Source: Mastigamoeba balamuthi (lineage: Eukaryota; Evosea; Mastigamoebida; Mastigamoebidae). From it: DNA of 64,000 nucleotides. The stretch is taken from assembly GCA_902651635.1 (NCBI GenBank), contig CACRSC010000011.1, forward strand, positions 362,820 through 426,819. The letters are read 5' to 3'. Position 1 is the stretch's first letter. Every line of letters starts with the position of its first letter. The position numbers and the translations under genes are program-made. The notes under the pieces were generated by a model. It had not been told where the DNA came from and searched no databases. It saw only the letters and a program-made list of their open reading frames with translations. Shown here piece by piece: positions 34,281 to 44,332 of the stretch.

Positions 34281-35537
34281 ATGCTGAGCAAGGACGAGGC
34301 AAGCCTCTTCGACCGTGGCATCAGACTCTGGGGCGCCAGCGCCCAGACCAAGCACGTGGCACTCGCGCCCGCCCACCTCCGTCGATAGCTGTCTGACTAT
34401 GGAGCGCCCCTGTCCCCTTCGCGCGCCCCGCCAACCCGCCAAGGCTGCGGAGCTCCACAGCGGCTGTGGTGGGCATGTCTGTGCTCGGCGCCGAGGTCGT
34501 AAAGAACCTCGCGCTCGCCGGCGTCCAGCGCATCACGATGATCGACGACGCCTCCGTGACTCAGCGCGACTGCGCGGCGCACCTCTTCATCTCGCCGGGC
34601 GAGAGCCTCGGACTCAACGCACGTCGCGCTGCCAGCCAGTTCCCGATTGCAGTTGAGGGAGAATCAGGATATCAGTATATCTTCGGGATTTTCCATTGGT
34701 CTACGTGTCATGATGATCAACTGACTTGCAAGCCATCCCGCGTTGCGCGACCCAGAGGGCGGAGGCGTCGCTCGCTAGGGCCAAGGCGATTAACACGCTG
34801 GTCGCTGTGGAGGCGCACGCCGGGTCTTTCGCGTCGATGCCCCGCGAGTGGCCGCAGGGCAGCGACGTCGTCGTCGCCTGCTCGCAGCCCTCGGTCAACA
34901 TTGCCGAGCTCTCACACAGGTGCCGGTCTGCCCGCGTCCCCCTGGTCGTCGCCAACTCGTCCGGGCTGCGCGCGTGGCTCGTCTCGGACCTCGGCGATGA
35001 CTTCCCGTTCGGCGACGCGCCTGGCGGCGACAAGGAGCCCGCGGCCAAGAGGCCCAGGGCCGAGCACGCCAACAAGTTCGTGCCCGTGCACGAGGCCCTC
35101 GCGGCGCCGCTGGGGTCGTTCACCAAGAGGTCGCCCGCGCCGGTGGTCGCAGCGGCAGCGCTGTTCCAGCACGCGATCTCGGGGTCCTCGCAGCCGTTTG
35201 GCGAGTGGCTCTCGGAGCACCTGAGCGTCGAGCAGCTCCGCAACGACGTCCTGTGCGCCTCCTTCCCCCCTTGCTGGGGCGGGGTCGCACGGGAGCCAGC
35301 TGACCTGGGCCCGCTGGACCGAGCAGGGTGATCAAGAGGACAGAGGGGATCGAGATGGCCGCCGTGTGCGCTGTCGTCGCTGGGTTCGCCTCGCAGGAGG
35401 CCATCAAGTCGCTGACCCGCGGGTGCCAGACGGACCCCAAGACGCGTGCACCCCCGCCGATCGTCAACTCGCTCGCGTACGACGCCGAGACGTGCGTGGG
35501 AGACTCGTTCTACCTCCCCGGGGCCTCGAGCAACTGA
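34281..35537 (+). CDS. SAE1: SUMO-activating enzyme subunit 1 (AOS1/SAE1)
   Basis: Non-catalytic half of the heterodimeric SUMO E1, lacking a thioester cysteine domain. It begins MLSKDEASLFDRGIRLWGAS. After a GC-AG intron (34352-34443, donor GCACGT, acceptor CAAG) it continues LRSSTAAVVGMSVLGAEVVKN, the ThiF nucleotide-binding fold, then ITMIDDASVTQRDCAAHLF. A further intron around 34640-34750 leads to RAEASLARAKAIN, very close to the SAE1 family pattern. A final intron near 35245-35327 leads to IEMAAVCAVVAGFASQEAIKSL, the conserved C-terminal adenylation segment. Size fits SAE1 rather than UBA1. Exact ends of the last two introns are approximate. The upstream region has GATATT and AATATCT near 34218-34245. 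Confidence 0.88.
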
Positions 35538-35684
35538 GCAGCAAAACAGGAGAGGTGCTGCGCCCTCAGTGTGTTTGCGCCTGTGTTCCGGTTTTTTCTG
35601 GGTAGTATCTTCGAATGACGTCGTGCGAGATTCTCTCTGTGTGGAGATTTTTGCTGGTATGCTGGTAAATCAACAAAGGAAGAG

Positions 35685-37396
35685 ATGCTCCATCAGGCGT
35701 TCGAGCCACCGCCGGACGCTGCAGGGACGGGGGTCGTGCAGCGCCCGATGGACTTCTACATCCACCCGCGCGCGCAGGAGTCCCTCATCGGGCGCGGGGC
35801 CGGCGCGAGCGTCAAGGGGCTCGTGAACCTCGCGCTGCTCATCCTCATCATCACCCACGCGCGCCTCCTGGTCGAGAGCGTCCTCCGCCACGGCTTCAGC
35901 ATCACCTCCGTCATCCCCGTGCGCCCCCCCCAGACTCGCCGCCAGCGCGGCACCGGCCGCTTTTCGCTGTTTTTCGTTGCCGCTCCCGGGAGGGGGAGCG
36001 CATCTCTCCGGGTCTGTTTGGTGTTGTTCGCCTCCTGCGGCTGTGCTCGGGCCGCGGCGTTCTCACGGCGCTGCGGGCAGGCGCTGATGTACGACTCGCT
36101 GCCGCTGAAGCTGGCGCCGGGGTTTGTCATCTTCCCGTGCGCGTCGCTGATCGTCGAGACGGTTGGGCCCATCCTGCCGCCCGCGCTCGTGGGGACGCTC
36201 GCGTGGTCGGTGGTCTGCCTCACGGCGGTGCTGCCCGTCGTGTTCATCGTCTCGCTCAAGCCGGCGCCGCTGCCGTCGACGGCGTTTGTGATGTCGGTGA
36301 CCTTTGTGGTCGTCGCGATGAAGCTGCACTCGTACCACCACGTCAACTGGGTCCTGCGCAGCGCCGCCAGGGCGCGCAGCTCGCACAGCCAGCAGCCCTG
36401 CACGGTCCCCCCCGAGGTACCCGCCCTGCGTCCTCCTGGGGGGCGCCGTCTCAGCCTGCAGCGCCGCAGATACTGGCGAGGTACCCGCGGAACATCGGGC
36501 TGTTCAACCTGTTCTACTTCCTCATGGCGCCCACGTTCTCGTACACGCTCGACTACCCCAAGAGCGAGGGGTCCATCAGGAAGATGTGGCTGCTGCGGAG
36601 GGTCGCGGAGTTTGTCTTCATCACCTTTGTCGCCTACTTCATGGCGGACCAGGTCCACGCAGCCCTCAATCGCGCGTCGAGCCCTGACGTCAGTCCCAGA
36701 TGATTCTGCCAGCCGTGAAGCAAACGCTGACTGTGTTCGAGCAGAACAACATCCTCGAGTACGCCGAGGAGATGCTGCAGCTCTCTGTGCTCAGCCTCTA
36801 TGTCTGGTTCCTTGTGTTCTACATGGTATTCCACCTGTGGTGCAACATCGCCGCCGAGATCACGCGGTATGCACGCGCCTCGCCCCTCCCTCCGACTGAT
36901 GTCATGACCTGCCGCTGCAGATTCGGGGACAGGATGTTCTACGGGGACTGGTGGAACAGCACCACGCTGGATTACTTCTGGAGGAACTGGAGCATCTGCC
37001 TGTACTCGTGGTTTGTCCGACACGTGTACGGCCCCGTGAGGAACAGGGGAGCGAGCAAGGCAGTGAGTATGAAATCCGGAGGATGTCCCATCTCACACGG
37101 CGCTTCAGGTGGCGTACTCTGTGTGCTTCCTCGTCAGCGCCGTTGCCTCGGAGATGGTGATGGCCGCCACGTTCCGCATCGTCACGGGCTGGGCGTTCCT
37201 CGCGCAGATCGCGCAGCTGCCACTGATGTCGTTCACCAAGTCGATCAACAGACACGGCCAGTCGTTCGGGAACGTCATGTTTTGGATAACCAACCTGCTG
37301 GGGTGGCCATTTATTGTGCTCCTGTATTATCGCGAGTACGTGCGATACCTCCCAGGGACATTCAGCTCGCCCACGCAGCACCACCTGATAGATTAA
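35685..37396 (+). CDS. DGAT1/SOAT-like MBOAT acyltransferase lacking the usual histidines
   Basis: Multi-pass ER-type membrane protein of the DGAT1/ACAT branch. Exons 35685-35918, 36081-36416, 36470-36652, 36700-36866, 36921-37062 and 37109-37396 join in frame. Family landmarks: MKLHSYHHVNW, RRVAEF, FGDRMFYGDWWN and SFGNVMFW. The region aligned to the catalytic SAFFHEY of DGAT1 reads SAVASEM here, so the invariant histidine is serine. The second histidine position (VHKW) reads LYSW. The rest of both motifs is conserved. Known DGAT1 and SOAT enzymes need the active-site histidine, so this member is probably catalytically inactive or uses another mechanism (inference). At least eight hydrophobic segments are present. 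It lies between SAE1 and PPT1 on the same strand. Confidence 0.88.
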
Positions 37397-37667
37397 ATAT
37401 CCCCCGAACAACGCCAGTTTCTGCGCGCAGGGTGCACCGTTTTCCGCCGATCGCCGATACTCTGGCCCCCGGTGACTGGCGACAGGATATTGTCTGCACT
37501 TTGGCTAATTATGGCAAGATATGTTGGTTGGAGGAGAACTTCCTGCCGACGTGGGCGCTCGTTAGCAGAAGATTTCGCTCAGACTCCACACCGCCCAAAC
37601 AGTGCCCACCCAACTCTCCGTGCCCACAGCGCCCCCCCCCCGCACGCATCCCTATCCCGCTGCGCCG

Positions 37668-38768
37668 ATGCGGGCCCCCCTCGTCGCCGCCGCCCTGCTG
37701 GCCGCCGTGGCCTGCGCGTACAGGCCGCTCGTGCTGATGCACGGCTTCTCGTTCTTCGTGCCCGGCACGCCCGGGTCTGCCAGGTCGTGGGACAACTTTG
37801 TGGGGTTCGTCCACAAGCACCACCCGGGGCAGCAGGTCTTCGCCCTCGACGTCGACGAGCACAGCTCGTCCAGCACCGCGCTGCACCAGCAGGTCCGCGA
37901 CGTGGCAGAGGCCATCGGCAGGATCATCGACGGGAACAGGTCCGCGTTTGCCCACGGGTTCCACCTGGTGGGCCACTCGCAGGGTGCGGAGATCTATCGC
38001 CCCCGGATTCCTGAATATCTTCTATCTTATCTGCCGAGATTTGTGCTGACTGCGTTGGGAACCTCCAGGCGCCCTCATCGCGAGGTGTGTCATTGAGAAG
38101 CACAGGTACAACATCGAGAACTTTGTCAGCATTGCCGGCGTCCAGACGGGATTGTTCGTGACAGTTCCATTCTCCGGACCGATTCAACGCTGCATTTTTT
38201 AACAACAACGTTTTACAACAGTTATGGGGACTGCGGCCTCCCGTACATCGCGAACAGGACTTGTGAGGCCGCGACCCAGTGGCTGTACACGAAGAAGATG
38301 CAGAAGTCGTTCAGCATCGCCAACATGTGGCGGACCACGGACGACCTCGAGTATCTGGCGGGCAACACGTTCCTGCCGCACTTCAACAACGAGGGCCCGG
38401 TCATCGACGAGGAGCTCAGGGACAACCTGCTCAGCGTGGGCCACCTCTACTTCTTCGCGTCGCCCCACGACATCGCGATCCGCCCGTGGTACTCTGGCCT
38501 GTTCGGCTTCTGGGACGCTGATTTCCAGGTACTTGATTCGCTTGATTCCATCTCGCGTGCAAACGAGATTCCAAGATACTCAAGTATTCTTCTCCAGTCC
38601 ATGGTCCCGATGCAGAAGCAGAGATTCTACGTGGAGGACACGTTCGGGCTGCGAACGATGGACGAGCAGGGCAGGCTGACGCTGACCGCTGTGGACGGCG
38701 TCTCTCACACCGAGTGGCACGACAGTGAGGACCTCTTCATCAAGTACTTCGACCCCATCCTGCAGTGA
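37668..38768 (+). CDS. Palmitoyl-protein thioesterase 1-like lysosomal hydrolase
   Basis: Alpha/beta hydrolase that removes palmitate from S-acylated proteins in lysosomes. The signal peptide (MRAPLVAAALLAAVACA) precedes PLVLMHGF. The nucleophile serine is in GHSQG, split by an intron (37984-38068). After it come ALIARCVIEKH and NFVSIAGVQTG. A second intron (38154-38221) leads to YGDCGLPYIANRT, and the FLPHFNNEGP segment matches the FIADINNE motif of PPT1. The acid is in FFASPHD and the histidine in GVSHTEWHD. A third intron ends at CTCCAG before SMVPMQKQRFYVEDTFGL. About 300 residues, as usual. Its last exon and 3' flank are duplicated 3.2 kb downstream (41723-41931). The promoter region has AAATATC near 37396 and AGATATG near 37513. 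Confidence 0.92.
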
Positions 38769-39189
38769 ACCACCCTTTGCGCGAACAAGTGGCAGACCCA
38801 CAACAACACCGCAAGACAAATTGTGCCGAACAAGGAAGACTGTTTCGGAAAACAGAGATTTGCGAGTTCTGGCTGCTATCCTGGGCCAGTCCGGGTGTCT
38901 GGTCTAGGCTGGGCCGAGGTCGGCAGAAGGGGCTTAGCACGACTATGCACTCACAGCCCAAGTTGACCGGGGGGGGGGGGGATCCATCGCAAATCTCATG
39001 CACCGATCATAAGACTGGCTTCGGGAGAGGTTAGAGATGGCAAAGTTGTTTTTGGCGGGGGTTGGAACGAAAGCCTCGCGCAGTCGAAGATCGCCTCTGG
39101 TGTCCATCCCCTACACAAAAGAGAGAGAGAGAGAGGAGACAGTGGTTGGCCGCACCCGTACGAGGCGTTCTTTTTTCTCCACCCCCACT

Positions 39190-39525
39190 GCACTGCGTGG
39201 CGGGGTGCAGTTGTGGTACCACACGGCCATCATGCCGCCGGCCAAGGCTCCCATTACCGACCGCTTTGGCATCGCCCGCACGGCCAGCACCCCCTCGGCC
39301 AGGGCCAAGGGCGGCGGAACCAACATCAAGTCCTTCGTAGTCAGGCACGCCTTCTTTTTTCGGTTAAGTTCTTTGTTCCGATTTACAGTAGACACACGCC
39401 TCCCGTTTCCGCGTGCTTCAGTACTGGGGGGACAGCGTCCCATTGCTACAATCCATCGGCGACGCGCGTGCACAGTGCGGTCCTGGTGAAGTCTCTGGAT
39501 GGGTCGCTTCTGCACCGGGCTTGCT
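39190..39525 (+). pseudogene. Truncated 5' fragment of the sugar transporter (duplicate copy)
   Basis: Matches 42600-42970 of the intact transporter: the segment around CCATCATG...CCGGCCA...GGCTCCCAT, the GIARTAST-coding stretch, and the next exon start after a decayed intron. Only about the first helix and part of the second survive, and the frame is not maintained across exons. No promoter, first exon or remainder of the transporter is found. It follows PPT1 directly and is part of the tandem duplication described in the findings. Confidence 0.85.
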
Positions 39526-40239
39526 GACGATTATGCGCGCGAACCTCCCGTGGTGCCTCGAGCGCCCGTCAGGCACGAACTCGTACCACCGCAGAGCAGC
39601 ACTCGTGCTAACAAACTCGGACGTGCCGAGGGGCTCGTCCTTAGGCGTCACGTCGATGAACATCTGCTCAAACGCTGCGTGCGGGGCGGGGGTGGTTCGG
39701 GTCAATACCCTGAGCATAATCTTCAGCATTTATGTGTGCTGTAGGAGAAGCTTAGAGAAAAGTGCGTACACATGCCCCAGGGGCCGCTGTTGAGGGCAGC
39801 GCGGGAGGGGGACCCGCGTGGGGTCACGGCAAGGAACTGATTGTAGCCTCGGCTCTGCATCGGTGATAGTTCGCTCACCACTCTTGACTAAGGGTAATTC
39901 TGAAGTTAAATATCCGCACGTGGTCACGAGGAGTATTCATCGGAGGTGCACTGCATTATTCGCTCAGTGGACCTTTCGTGGATGATGCGATAATCTGAGG
40001 TTGGTACAGTCCTTCTACGTGGTAACATCTGGCTTCCCTCCTTCGGCACAGCACGAATACAGCTATAAATTACACAGGTTCCTCGACGCTTATCTCATAG
40101 CCTTATGTTCCTTTGCTCCAGCGCTGCCCGCATTGGCCATTGCCACGCCCGCTCCGGGCAGACGGGAAAACGAGGGTCTTAGGTGGAAAAACTGGCGAGA
40201 GCCTTCCACACGTGGCTGTTTCCATTCGGTTCAGCACGC
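39526..40239. other. Degenerate spacer inside the duplicated region
   Basis: No intact gene. A minus-strand frame at about 39530-39729 (KDEPLGTSEFVSTSAALRWY) looks coding-like in composition but has no start, no recognised family and no continuation. Base composition is lower in GC toward 39900-40100. Probably decayed coding DNA. Confidence 0.35.
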
Positions 40240-41380
40240 TTTGCGTGTACCTAAAAAATCGAGTTCGAATTGATGAATTGAGAGCTTCCTGGTCTGCGAG
40301 GGCACGGAGCATGCAAGGGGCCGCCCGGGCGTCAGTCCCAAGCAACGGCGAGCCCTCCAATGAGCGGTCTGCTGCCCGTGCACGCCGAGCACTCCCGTCT
40401 CGATGTCCATTCCCAACTGTGGTGTTGCACTCCGTTGAACTGCAGACCTGCAAGAAATGCGACTCCTCGCTGGCATATGCACTGCAACGCTCCACGGCTA
40501 TGTAGGCGCTCCTGTCGACGGTCGCCTCGATCCCCCCCCCCCCCGGATGGCCTGGCCTCGAGCGTGAACTCGCTGCGGGCCGCCGTGCCGAGAGAGACTC
40601 GCCGTCGACGACCAGCGAGCCCGCCGCGTAGCCCGGGGCACCCTGCGTGATGACGAGCGTGCACGGCTTCCTGCGCTACTGCGCGGTGCTCAGCGCGGGC
40701 TCCTGCATGGCGAGGGCGCTACCCTCCGTGCACGTGGATGGGCACCGTGCCGAGTGGGGAGTCGAGAGACCCACCATGTGTCCAGAAGTCGTACCACACG
40801 TCCTGCGGCGGCACGTATGCGGAGACGCGCGTGACGCCAAGCACAGGGGACAACAGCAGATCGAACTGCCTGGCACTCGACGACCAGTAGTCGTGCACGC
40901 GTTTTCTGGCTCGGGCGAAGGCTCCCGAGCGACTGCTCGTTCAACTGCCCGAGCCCGCTGGAGGTACACCAGTGCCCACTACGGCGGGAGCTCCGGCCTG
41001 CCGACGACGTCGGTGTAGTGCTCACGACGAGTACAGCGACGCAGCCAGTTTTGTCGGCAAACTGGTCCTCGAACGCCTTTGACACAGGGAAAGCTGGAGG
41101 GCCGCTGAGTTACGGCGACCTTGAGGCCTCTGCTACCGGCGTGCAGTCCTCCTTGGCGCCGCCCAGCAGGACGCACCGCTTCGAACCGCTGGCGTTCCGG
41201 GTCCGTGACGCAGACGCGGGCCGTCGTGGCCGATAAATTGTCCACGCGGAGCAGCGCGGGGAGGCCGGACTCATGCCGCGGACGTAGGTGAGATCGCTCG
41301 TGGCTGAAACTGAAGAGCGCTCGGCACCGTGGTGTTTGCCGGAATGTTGTTGAAGCCCTCTCGGGGTCCTCAATATCTGC
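40240..41380 (-). pseudogene. Relic of a GH31 alpha-glucosidase
   Basis: Minus-strand fragments match family GH31 (lysosomal acid alpha-glucosidase type). NLSATTARVCVTDPERQRFE near 41190-41240 resembles the N-terminal LRVKITDP region. Near 40770-40850, FDLLLSPVLGVTRVSAYVPP and QDVWYDFW match the segment preceding the C-terminal beta domain. Near 40690-40730, LGTVPIHVHGG and SALAMQEPALST match the IPLFVRGGSIIP segment. The catalytic barrel between these parts is missing, and the pieces lie in different frames with stops, so several frameshifts and one large internal deletion are needed to explain it. It lies between the two halves of the tandem duplication. Confidence 0.75.
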
Positions 41381-41410
41381 TTAATCCTCCCCTCTCCGAC
41401 TGGGCTCGGA

Positions 41411-41600
41411 ATGCCGTCAAATGAACAGCACAGAGCAGTTCCAGATGCTCAAGCTACGGCCCATGTAATGCACCAGGCAATTGAAGTGCTTGCGAATTTG
41501 GCTTCAAGGGGCCAGCGGGCGAGAGAGATAGAGAGAGAGAGCAAGAGGGGAGCCTACAAGCCGAGTCGCACAGAATACCAGCAGGGTGTGACTGAATGTG
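41411..41600 (+). repeat. Diverged copy of the transporter 3' flank
   Basis: The stretch from ATGCCGTCAAATG at 41411 parallels 44407-44500 downstream of the intact transporter (shared CAGCACAG...CAGATGCT...GGCCCATG). The GA-rich tract and following sequence at 41511-41590 parallel 45218-45290 (shared GAGTCGCA and ACCAGC). It therefore looks like the 3' end of the upstream duplication unit, with internal deletions. Confidence 0.65.
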
Positions 41601-41722
41601 TGAGGAGCCTCACAGAATTGAGGGAGTTCGAGTGCCCAGCAAGCGAGCCTTTGTTAGTTCCGCTGGGAGGTTCTTGTCTTTGGAATTTGGTTGGTTCTCT
41701 GGCCTGTTTGGCTTCTCGTATG

Positions 41723-41931
41723 GAAACGAGATTCCAAGATACTCAAGTATTCTTCTCCAGTCCATGGTCCCGATGCAGAAGCAGAGATTCTACGTGGAGG
41801 ACACGTTCGGGCTGCGAACGATGGACGAGCAGGGCAGGCTGACGCTGACCGCTGTGGACGGCGTCTCTCACACCGAGTGGCACGACAGTGAGGACCTCTT
41901 CATCAAGTACTTCGACCCCATCCTGCAGTGA
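41723..41931 (+). pseudogene. Duplicate of the last PPT1 exon
   Basis: Nearly identical to 38565-38768: the end of the third PPT1 intron with its CTCCAG acceptor, the complete last exon (SMVPMQKQRF to the stop after FDPILQ) and the 3' flank. It lacks the signal peptide and catalytic serine exons and cannot encode the enzyme. The preceding bases 41696-41722 resemble the end of the previous PPT1 exon (GGCCTGTTTGGCTTCT) with a small deletion. The high identity of the exon points to a recent duplication or conversion. Confidence 0.92.
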
Positions 41932-42348
41932 ACCACCCTTTGCGCGAACAAGTGGCAGACCCAGCAACACCGCAAGACAATTGCGTCGAACAAGGAGGAC
42001 TGTTGCGAAAATAAGACAGCGAGTTCTCGTTGATTTTTCTCTGAGTATTTGTTGCCAGTCCCGTCCAGTCCGGAGGTAGGCGGGAGGGGATGGCCGAGCA
42101 GGGGCGGCGCGGTGAGCGCACAGTCGTGTTTAGGAGGACACACGCCGCCATTCAATTGCCGAACAAGGAAGACTGGTTTCGGAAGAGGAGGTTAGAAGAT
42201 ATTTTGCCGGGGGTTGGAACGAAAGCAGAGCGCAGCGCACACCCGAAGATCGCCTCCGGTGTCCACACCCGGCACAAGAGAGACAGTGGGAGGCCGCACC
42301 CGTACCCGAGGCCGAGGCCCCTTCCACCACCCCCCACCCCCCCAAGCG

Positions 42349-44332
42349 ATGCCGCGCAGAGCGTCGACCATCAACAGGAGCGACTACTCTGTCCTCGCCC
42401 AGGACGAGGCCGGCCTGTCCTCTCCCAGGCGCCACCTCGTCGTTTACGTACGTTTCCCCTTCAAACTCGCCCAACCCCCCCCCTGCAGTCCCATCGCGTT
42501 TGCTGAGCGCGTTCTGGACCCCCGCGTCGCGTTTTTTCTGCCGCGCGTCTGCCTGGTTCTCTCTCTCTCTCTTTCCCCCCCGCAGGCAGTGGCGTGCCTG
42601 CACTGCGTGGCGGCGGTGCAGTTTGGGTACCATACGGCCATCATGTCGCCGGCCATGGCTCCCATCGCCGACCACTTTGGCATCGCCCGCACGGCCAGCA
42701 CCTCCTCGGCCAGCGCCGAGGGCGGCGGCACCCTCATCAAGTCCTTCGTCGTCAGGCACGCCGTCTTTTTTTTTTCATTTCCCCCCGTTTCCGCTTTTCG
42801 TTCCGGTTTTACAGCAGACGCGCACCGCCCGAGCTTTTTTCCGCCACCGTTTGCGCGTGTTTCAGTACCGGTGGGCCAGTTTCCCGTTGTCGTAACCCGG
42901 CGACGACGCGCGTGCGCAGTGCGATTCTGGTGGGGGCTCTGGTCGGGTCGCTGTTCTCGGGCGCCGTCGCGGACAGAATCGGCAGGAACACGGCGCTCGT
43001 CTGCACCGAGATCGTCTTCACGGTCGGCGCGGCTGTGTGCTCGCTGGCCAGCTCGGTCTGGATGCTCATCAGCGGCCGCCTCGTCCTCGGCCTCGCTGTC
43101 GGTAATCGACGATAACCGTCAGCGGGGGAGGTTTTTTTCTCAGAAAGCAATTGACACGATTGGCGCCGGGGGGCGCAGGGTCTGCGAGCGTGACGGTGCC
43201 GCTGATGATCGGGGAGCTGGCGCCGCAGGAGATACGGGGGCAGATCGGTGTGCTGAACCAGCTGGGCATCACGCTGGGCATACTGCTGGCATACGGCCTC
43301 GGGACGGCGTTCCTGCTGCTGCCCACGCAGGGCTGGCGCGTCATGATGGCGTTCCCCGCGCTGCTCTGCGTCGTGCACGTCGTGGCCTCGGGCCTCTTTG
43401 TCCGCATCGAGAGCCCGCGGTGGCTGATCATGCGCAGCAAGTACACCGACGCCCGCACGACCCTCCACAAGATCCGCCGCTCCCCCAACGTCGAGGAAGG
43501 TGACCGCAGCACCGCACGCATCCGCCACCCCGGGGCCTCACGGGCGTGCCCCCCCCCCTCGTCCTGCCCACAGAGATGGCGGAGCTGCAGACGGCGCAGG
43601 AGGCGAGCGGCAAGGCGCCGTCGTTCTGGCGGCAGATCCGCATGCTGGCCTCGCCCTTCCGGCCGCTGGTCATCGCCGTAGGGCTCATGTTCTTCCAGCA
43701 GATCACGGGCATCAACGCGGTGCTCTACTACCTCAACACGTTCCTCACCTCGGCCGGCATGTCGGAGGACATGGCACGCACAGACCCAGCGCAGAGACCT
43801 CCGCACGCGCTCGTTTTGCTCACAGGCAGCGCAGGCCAACTACATGTCGATCGTCATCGGGGGCATCAACGTGGTCATGACGATCGCCAGCGTGTTCCTC
43901 GTCGACAGGGCCGGCAGGAAGCCCCTGCTGCTCGTCAGCCTGGGCGGGATGGCCGCGGCGCTCTCGGGCATCGGCGCCGTGGCGTTTGCCGGCGTGCTGT
44001 CGGAGCCCTCGCGCGGGATCCTCAGCGTCTCGTTCACGATCTTCTTCATCGTCTGCTTCAGCATCGGGCTCGGGGCGGTGCCGTGGTGCGTCATCGGCGA
44101 GCTGTTCCCCAGCTCCACGCGCGCCCTGGCGGTGAGCGTCGCGCTCTTTGTCAACTGGGGGACGAACCTCTGCGTCTCGCTCGCGTACCTGCACCTCGTC
44201 GAGGTGACCTCGCTCAGCGCGGTCTTCTGGGGGTTCGCGGGGCTCAGCGTGTTGGGCTTCGTGTTCGTCCTGGCGCTACTACCCGAAACAAAGGGGCGCA
44301 CTGTCGAGGAGATAGTGTCCTCGATGCAATAG
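42349..44332 (+). CDS. Sugar transporter of the major facilitator superfamily
   Basis: Predicted 12-helix hexose transporter or proton symporter. The ATG at 42349 starts MPRRASTINRSDYSVL, a cytosolic N-tail. Exons then give AVQFGYHTAIMSPA, GALVGSLFSGAVADRIGR (the A-like motif after helix 2), VTVPLMIGELAPQEIRG (the sugar-porter VP.Y..E..P..RG pattern), IESPRWLIMRS (the PESPRWL signature), FFQQITGINAVLYY (QQ.SG.N...YY), DRAGRKPLLL (the second R-x-G-R motif), LGAVPWCVIGELFPSSTRA (the VPW...E.FP...R motif) and PETKGRTVEEI at the end. About five introns have GT-AG ends. The upstream flank and first exons have a decayed copy at 39190-39525. AGATATT at 42198 is ~150 bp upstream of the start. Confidence 0.93.
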
